Below, piece after piece: positions 37,201-46,200 of a stretch of DNA of 64,000 nt; the stretch's first letter is position 1, and each line of letters opens with the position of its first letter. The notes beneath the pieces are model-generated. The model made no database searches. It was not told the DNA's origin and saw nothing but the letters and a program-made list of their open reading frames with translations. This DNA is from Archangium lansingense (GTDB taxonomy: Bacteria; Myxococcota; Myxococcia; Myxococcales; Myxococcaceae): contig NZ_JAPNKA010000001.1 of the NCBI RefSeq assembly GCF_026626635.1, positions 7,130,001-7,194,000 on the forward strand, given 5' to 3'. The translations under genes and the position numbers were made by a program.

Positions 37201-40200
37201 GGGCCAGGCTCCACCCGTCCAGCAACAGGTGGTGGAAGCTCCAGACGAACCGGTGGACCTGATCCTCCAGACGGATCAACGCGAAGCGCATCAGGGGCGC
37301 TCGCGTCAGCTCGAAGCCACGGGCTCGGTCCTCTCGCAGGAACGACTCCAACCTGCGCGACTGCTCCTCTGCCGGAACGCCGCGCCAGTCGAGCTCGTTC
37401 CACGGTGTCTCCACCCGGCTCCGCACCACCTGGAGCGGCTCCTCCAGGCCCTGCCACAAGAAGTCCGTCCGCAGCGAGGGGTGGCGCTCCAGCACCAACG
37501 CCCAGGCCTCACGGAGTGCGTGGGCCTTTAGCGCTCCGGTGAGCATCCAGCTCCTCTGCTCGAAGTACGCCTCCGTCCCAGGCTCCAGCAGGACGTGGAA
37601 CAGAAGCCCGTGCTGAAGCGGAGAGAGCGGGTAGCGCTCCTCGGGGACACCGTTCCGCGCGAGCGTCCGTAGCGCCTCGGCGCAATCGGCCGCCAGCGCC
37701 TCGATGGTTCCTCGGTCGTGCAGCGCTTCGCTGTACACCCAGGACAGTTCCAAGCGACCACCCGCGGCGCGAGCCACCACCTCCAGCACATGGCTCCGAA
37801 GACCCCCAGGACCATGAGAGGGACCCACGGACTCAGGTGCGAGGCCAAACCGGGATGCCCCCAGCGCGCCCGCATCGAGCTGCCCGAGGTAGTTGAAACA
37901 GACCTCGGCGGAGGGCCGTGCACGAAGCTGTTCGGCGGCATCATCCTGGCGCAGGTAGCGCAACAAGCCGTAGCCAAGCCCCCTGCCCGCCCGCCGCTCC
38001 CTCGCGGCGCGAACGGCTTCGATCGCCTTCTCAGGGCTCGCATCCTGGAGCTCAAAATGAACCGGGTAGAGTGCCGTGAACCAGCCCACCGTTCGCGAGA
38101 GGTCCACGTCCTCGAAGAGGTCCTCGCGCCCGTGTCCTTCCATGTCAATGCGCAGCCGGCCCTGGCCCGTCCATCGCGAGAGGGCCCGAGCCACACCCGC
38201 GAGCAGCACGTCATCCACGCCAGCACGCAAGGCAGACGGCAGCTCGTGCAGGAGCGCCCGCGTCACCTCGGGCTCCAGCGTCACCGTGACGGTGTTCTCG
38301 GAGCCTGGCGTATTGCTTCCCTCCCGCCGATCCCGAGGCAGCACGGGGACCTCGTCCCCAGTCTCCGCCAACCAGAAGGGCAACTCCGCCGCGACAGCCT
38401 CCGACCGCGCGTGTGCCTCCAGCCGACGCGCCCAGGCCTGGAAGGATGTCGTCTTCGCGGGCAGCGCAAGAGGCTCGCCCCGGCCGAGTTGGTGGAGTGC
38501 GCTCTGCAGGTCCTCCAGCAACACCCGCCAGGAGACGCCGTCGACGGCAAGGTGGTGGATGACCAGCAGCAGTCGGCCGGTCCGTCCCGCGCCTCGGTCG
38601 AACAGCACCGCGCGCAAGAGAAGCCCCTCGTCCAGTGACAGACTGCCCTGCACCTCGGACGCCACGCGCTCAAGCTCCGCGGCCTGCTCCGGCTCCGGAA
38701 GCGCCGACAGATCCACCCGGCGCAGCGGCACCTCGCGCCCAGGGGCAGAACAGACCTGCGCCCAACCCGTCCCCACGCGCGTCAGGCTCGAGCGGAGCGC
38801 GTCATGGTGCTCCACCAGCGCGCGCAACGCCCGCTCCAGGAGGGCGGCGTCCACCGGCTCGCGCGTCTCGAGCAACAGCGCCTGATTGAAGTGGTGCGCC
38901 TCCGGGAGCTCCCGCTCGAGGAACCAGCGCTGGATGGGTGTGAACGGCACGGGCCCGAGCACCGGCCCCTGCTCGCCGATGACGCGGCCCGACTCCGCCA
39001 CGCGGGCCAGCTCGGCCAGGGTCTGGTGCTGGAAGAGCTGCCGAACGGTGAGGCGAAGCCCTGCCTGCCGCGCACGGGCGATCACCTGCAAGCCGAGGAT
39101 GGAGTCACCGCCCAGCTCGAAGAAGCGATCGTGAGCCCCCACTCGCTCCAGCCCGAGCACCCCGGCCCAGATCTCCGCGAGCCGGCGCTCCATCTCATTG
39201 CGAGGCTCGACGGAGCTATCGCCACTCCCGGCGCGCACGCGAGCCGGCGCAGGAAGCGCCCGGCGATCCAGCTTCCCGCTCGGCGAGAGCGGCAGCGCCT
39301 CCAGAGTAACGAAGGCCGAGGGCACCATGTACTCGGGCAGCGAGTTCCCCAGGAAGGAGCGCAGCGAAGTGGGCGCGGGCTCATCCCCGGCAGGGATGAC
39401 GTAGGCCACAAGGCGGCGATCCCCTGGCACGTCCTCGCGCACCACCACCGCCGCCGAGCGCACGTGCGGGTGCCGCAGCAGTGCGGATTCGATCTCCCCT
39501 GGCTCGATGCGGAAGCCCCGCACCTTCACCTGATCATCCAGGCGGCCCAGGTACTCAATGGCACCGTCCGCCAAGAACCGCGCGCGATCCCCGGTCCGGT
39601 ACAGCCGGCCGCCTAGTGTCTCCGCGAAGGGCTCCGGGATGAATCGCTCGGCGGTCAGCTCCGGCCGCCGCCAATAGCCACGGGCCAGCGGCACGCCACC
39701 GATGTACAGCTCGCCCGGGACACCCGGAGGCACCGGACGCAGGTGCTGGTCCAGCACATACATCCGCGCATTGGCGATGGGGCGCCCGATGGGAACCAAC
39801 GGCCGCCGGTCCTCGGGGACACACGCCCAGGCCGTCACATCGACAGCGGCCTCGGTGGGCCCGTAGAGGTTGTGCAGCTCCGAGCGCAGCCGCGTGTGGA
39901 AGAGCTCCCTCAGTTCCGGAGACAGCACCTCACCGCTGCAGATGACACGCTTCGGGCTGAACCGAGCGTCCAGCTCCGGCGCCTCCAGGAAGTGCCGCAG
40001 CATGGACGGCACGAAGTGCAGCGTGGTGATGCGCTCGCTGGAGATGATGCCGGCGAGCCAGGCCGGATCCTTGTGCCCACCAGGTCGGGCCATCACCAAC
40101 CGAGCCCCCGTCATCAACGGCCAGAAAAACTCCCAGACGGAGACATCGAAGCTGAACGGCGTCTTTTGAAGGACACGATCCTCCGCGCCCAGCCCGTATG

Positions 40201-43200
40201 CCTCCTGCATCCAGAGGAGCCGGTTGCAGATGGCGGCGTGGGTGTTCATCGCGCCCTTGGGCCGCCCGGTGGATCCAGAGGTGTAGATGACGTAGGCGAG
40301 ATGGCTTCCGGACAGCGCGACGTCCGGGCGCTCGGCGCGCTCGCGGCCCACGATCTCCCATTCGGAGTCCAGACACACCACGGCTGCGTCGCCGTGAGGG
40401 AGGCCCGAGGCGAGTCTTGCCTGGGTGAGGAGCACGGGCGCGGATGCATCGGCGAGCATGAACTCCACTCGCTCGCGCGGGTAGTCGGGATCGACCGGCA
40501 CGTAGGCTCCGCCCGCCTTCAGGATGCCGAGCAGCCCCACGACCATCTCGAGAGACCGCTCGGCGCACAATGCCACCAACCGGTCCGGACCTACGCCCCG
40601 GGCGCGCAGATAATGGGCGAGCTGGTTCGCACGGCGGTCCAGTTCCCGGTAGGTGAGCTGCGAGCCCTCGAAGGACACAGCCACCGCGTCCGGTGTGCGG
40701 TCCACCTGGGCCTCGATCAGCCGGTGCAAGCAGGCCTCCGCGTCGCGGGGCAACCGGGTGTCGTTCCACGTCTCCAGCACCTGACGCCGTTCCTCAGACG
40801 TCAGCAGCGGTAGCTCCTGGACGCACTGTGCCGGCTCGCGGACGGCGCTCTCCAGGAGGACGCGCAGGTGCGCCAGCATGCGCTCGGCGGTGGCCGGCTC
40901 GAACAGGTCGGTGCTGAACTCCAGCGTCGCCGAGATCCCGCCCGCCCGCTCCAGGAGGATGAGCCGGAGATCGAATTTGGACGTGCGGCTCTCCTGCTCC
41001 AACGCGCGCAGGTGAAGGCCCGGCATGGAGAGCTCCGGCAGCGGATCCTCCTGGAGCACGAGCATCACCTGGAAGAGAGGACTGCGACCCAGATCACGCT
41101 CGGGCTGGAGCACCTCCACGAGCTTCTCGAAGGGAGCGTCCTGGTGGGCGAAGGCCCCCAGCACGGTCTCGCGAGCCCGGCCGAGCAGCTCACGGAAGGA
41201 TGGGTTGCCAGCGAGCGACACGCGGAGCACGAGCGTGTTGACGAAGCAGCCGATGAGCCCTTCCAGCTCGGTCCGGTTGCGGCCCGCCACCGGGGTGCCC
41301 ACGCAGAGGTCGTCCTGGCCGCTGTAGCGGGACAGCAGCGCGGAGAAGCCCGCCAGCAGGACCATGAAGGGTGTGGCGCCTTCGCGGTGGGCCAGCGCCT
41401 TCACCGCCTGGGACAGCTCGGGAGCCAGGACCGTGTGCCGGCTCGCGCCCTGGGAGCTGCGCACTGCGGGCCGAGGATGATCCGTGGGCAGCTCCAGCGA
41501 ACGGGGCGCGCTTTCCAACTGGGACCGCCAGTACGCGAGCTGCGCCTCCAGCGCCTCTCCACGCAGCCATCCCCGCTGCCAGGCCGCGTAGTCCACGTAC
41601 TGGAGCGCGAGCTCCGGCAGAGGTGAGTCCTCGCCCGCGGAGAAGGCTTGGTAGAGCGCGGCCACCTCGCGAACCAGCACACCCAGGGACCACCCATCCG
41701 TAACGAGGTGGTGGAGCACGACGAGCAGCACATGCTCGCGCTCGCCCAAGCGGAGCAGCGAGGCACGGAGTGGCGGACCCGAGACGAGCTCGAAGGGCCG
41801 CAGGGACTCCTCGTCCGCCAGCCGAGAGACAGCCTCCGACCGAGCCGAACCGGAGAGGTCCGTCAGATCGACCCGGGCCAGCGGGAGCCGAGCCTCCGCT
41901 GAGATGAGCTGGACCGCCTTGCCGTCCTCGGAGCGGAAGGTGGTCCGGAGAATCATGTGACGCCGGACGACCTCGAGGAGGCAACGCTCCAACACCGCTA
42001 CGTCGAGCACGCCCTCCACCCGAACCACCACCGAATCGTTATAGGCGGCGTTCTGGGGATCGAGCTGCTCCAGGAACCAGAGCCGCTGCTGGGCGAAGGA
42101 CAGCGGCAGCGCGCCCTCGCGGGGACCGGGCACCAACGGAGGAGTAGCCAGAGCCGTCTTCGGGAGAGCGTCGATGCGCTCGGCGATGGAGGCAACAGTG
42201 CCGGCTTCGAAAAGCTCGCGCAGGGCCAACTCCACGCCGAAGGACTCGCGAAGGCGGGAGACGGCGCGGGCGGCGAGCAGCGAGTGCCCACCGAGCGCGA
42301 AGAAGTCATCCCCTGCCCCGACCTGCTCGACGCCCAGCAGCTCGGACCAGATCTCCGCCACGCGACGCTCGGTGCTGGTGCGAGGGGCGACATGGCCTCG
42401 AGCCGCATCACGCAGCCCATCCGGTGCGGGCAGCGCCTTGCGGTCCACCTTCCCATTGGGCGTCAGGGGGAACGCGTCGAGCGTCACGATGGCTGAAGGA
42501 ACCAGGTGCTCGGGCAGCAGCCGACGAGCGAAGACCCGCAGCGCGTCCGAGGAAGGGGCCTCCTCCGGCCGCGGGATGACGTAGGCCACCAGCCGCGCGC
42601 TCCCGGCCAAGTCCTCCCGGGCCACCACGACCGCCTGCCGTACGTCAGGGTGCTTCTCCAGAGCAGCCTCGATCTCGCCGGGCTCCACGCGGAAGCCGCG
42701 GATCTTGAGCTGGTGATCCACGCGCCCGAGGAACTCCACCGTCCCATCCGCTCGCCAGCGCGCAAGATCTCCCGTCCGGTACATCCGCGCTCCGTCCTGG
42801 GCGCTGAAGGGATCCGGCAGGAAGCGCTCGGCGGTCAGCTCGGGCCGAGCGTGGTAGCCCCGGGCGACACCCGCGCCACCGATGAACAGCTCTCCGGGCA
42901 CTCCAATGGGAGCAGGCCGCAGCTGCGCATCCAGGACATAGAGCGCCGTGTTGGCGATGGGCGTCCCGATGGGAATCGGGCCCGGAGCCCCATCCACGCG
43001 GTGCGTGGAGGACCAGATGGTGGTCTCGGTGGGGCCATACATATTCAGGAGTTCGCCACCCACCGCGCCCCGGAGCCGGGCCGCAAGCTCCGCGGCGAGC
43101 GCTTCACCGCCCACCATCATCCGAGAGAGGCCCGTGAGTGCTGCGGGCGCCTCGGGTTCCAGCAACAGCGCCTGCGCGAGCGAGGGCGTGCACTGCAGGT

Positions 43201-46200
43201 GCGTGATGCCATGCCGCTGGATCTGCGCGGGCACCGTCCCGCCGAGCTGGCCCTGCAGACGGAAGTCGCGCTCGGAGCGCTGTCGCAGCGCATCCAGTGC
43301 GGGCAGGCTGGCCAGCACCGTGTCCGAGGCCACGCCGAAGTCGATGAGGCAAGCCACCTCGTCCACGCCGAGCGCCTCGATCCGAGCCACCTGCTCCCGG
43401 CTGGTCCGGGGCGTTCCGAAGAGCCCCGCCTCCTCGAAGTAGCGGCCGAAGGCGCGCTCGGTGAGTGCCTCCAGATCCCCGGGCCGAACGGACGCGGGCT
43501 CCAATCCGAAGGTGCGCACCAGTCCGCGCATCAAGTCCGCGGAGCTGCTCAGGTAGCGGCGGAAGGGCCCTTCCACCGTCTCGCGCACACGCTCCACGTC
43601 CTGCCCCACGAAGGTGTGGAGCATCAACGTGACGTGTCCCTCGCCCGGGTGGCCCGCCTCGCGCCAGGCCTCGCGGTAGAGGGCCACGCGCTCACGCAGC
43701 TCCTCCCACCGTTGGCCGAGCAGGTGCGTCAGGACGCCAGCGCCCAGCCGGCCCGCTTCGCGGAAGGTCTCGGGGTTGCCGGCGGCGGTGAGCCAGATAG
43801 GCAGCTCGCGCTGCACGGGACTCGGGCGGATGCGGACCTCCACCGGAGCACCGGTGCCACCGGGAAGGGAGACAGACTCCCCGCGCCAGAGCCTCCGCAC
43901 AGTGTCCAGATCTCGCAGCGCCAGAGCACGACGCTCGGCGTAACGATCGGGCGCGAAGACGAAGTCGTCCGCATTCCAGCCTGGAGCCACCGAGAGCCCC
44001 ACGCGCCCCTTGGAGAGGTTGTCGACGACGGACCACTCCTCGGCAACCCGCACGGGGTGGTGCAGCGGGAGGACGACACTGCCAGCGCGAATGCCCACGC
44101 GCTCGGTGATGGCAGCGATCGCCGCGCCCGTGAGGGATGGATTGGGGTAAAGCCCGCCGAAGGAGTGGAAGTGCCGCTCGGGAGTCCAGACAGCCTCGAA
44201 GCCGTGACGGTCCGCGAAGCGAGCGCCCTCCAGGAGCAGCCGGTAACGATCTCCCCCTTGCTGTGCTCCGTCATCCGAGGCGAAGTAGAAGAGGCTGAAG
44301 CCCAGGGGCTTGCGCCGCGAGGTGCGGCGGGGAGAAACAGCGAGCGCGCCCTGTTCGCCCTGTACTGCGACCTTGAAGCCACGAGCCAAGGTCCAAAGCA
44401 GCTCCAGCACGGAGATGTCGAAGGACACGCTGGTGACAGCGAGCCAGGAGCCCGGCGTCGTGCCGACGCGCGCATCCATGCCGGTGAAGAAGTTGGTGAG
44501 GTTCCGGTGGGGAATCAGCACGCCCTTGGGGCGGCCGGTTGAACCCGAGGTGTAGAGGATGTAGGCGAGGTTGTCCGAGCGTACGTCGCTTGCGGGTGCC
44601 TCATCGGCCAGTTCGGGCCCCCCGGGCGGATCCAACGGGACCACGGTCCGGGCACCGGGTGGGAGCGCACCCGCCAGATGCCGGTGCGCGAGCACCACGG
44701 GAGCCCCGGAGTCCTCCAGCATGAACGCGAGCCGGGACTCGGGATATGAGGGATCCAGCGGGAGATAGGCGCCCCCCGCCTTGAGAATGCCCAGGAGTCC
44801 CGTCACCAACTCCAGCGAGCGCTCCGCGCACAGGCCAACCACCACTTCAGGCCCCACGCCCTGGGCACGAAGCCGCCGGGCCACCGCGTTGGCCCGCCGA
44901 TCCAGCTCACGGTACGTGAGCGACTCATCGCCGCAGACGACTGCCACCGTGTCCGGCGTACGCGCAGTCTGGGCCGCGAAGAGCGCGTGGACACACTCCT
45001 CCGGGTAATCGGTACGCGTGGCATTCCAGTCCACGAGGACCCGCCGCCGCTCGTCCTCGGACAAGAGCGGGAGCGCGGAGAGGCGTTGGTCCGGGTTGGT
45101 GGTGATGGCGTCCAGCAGCACGAGCAGCCGCTCGGCCATCCGGGTCACAGTGGTGGCGTCGAAGAGGTCCGTGGCGTATTCGAGCCAGCCCTCCAGCCCC
45201 TTCGCGCCGTGTGCAAGCGAGAGGGTCAGATCATAGGCCGTGGCGCCCGGATCGAGATCCACGCATCGAGCCTCGAGGCCAGGCAGCACAAGCTCCGCGC
45301 CGGGCTCAGGCAGGAGGACGAACAGCACCTGGAACAGCGGCGCACGGCTCCGGTCACGCGAGGCCGGAAGCGTCTCGGCGATGCGCTCGAAGGGAACATC
45401 GCGATGGGCGAAGGCCTCGAGCGACGTGGCCCGGGTACGGGCCAGGAGCTCACGGAAGGAGGGATCACCGGACAGGGACGAGCGGAGGACGAGGAGGTCG
45501 AGGAAGCAGCCGATCAACCCCTCCAGGCTGGCCCGGTCGCGACCGTTGACGGGGGTACCGACGCAGAGGTCCTCCTGCCCCGAGTGACGCAGCAGCAGTA
45601 CCTGGAAGGCCGCGAGCAACGTCATGAAGAGCGTAGCGCCCTCGCCGCGGCCGAGTGCTTCCAGCCGGGTAGAGAGCGCCTCGGGGAGATGCAGCGCGAC
45701 CCGAGCCCCCCGGTACGACGGCGAGGGAGGACGGGGCCGATCCGTGGGCAGTTCCAGAGCGGCGGGTGCGCCGGCCAACCGTTGCCGCCACCAGGAGAGT
45801 GACTCCGCAAGAGCCGCCTTGGTGTCCCGCTCACGGCGCCAGAGCGCGTAATCGGGATACTGGACGGGAAGCGGCTGCAAGGAGGGCGAGGACCCCTGCA
45901 AGAAGGCCGCGTAGAGCGCGCTCAGCTCCCGGGCAAGGAGGGCAAAGGAGGCCCCATCCGAGACAATGTGGTGCATCACCACGACGAGCAGGTGCTCGCG
46001 GGCATCCAGACGGATCAACGTGGCCCGGAGGAGCGAGCCTCGCGCGAGGTCGAACGCAGCACTCGCCTCCTGCCGGGCCAGCCGGAGCGCCTCCTCTTCA
46101 CGGCTCGGAGCAGGCACTGACTGAAGGTCCACCCGCCGGAACACGGACGAAGGCGTGGACGAGATGACCTGCCGGGGCGAGCCATCAATCTCCTGGAACG

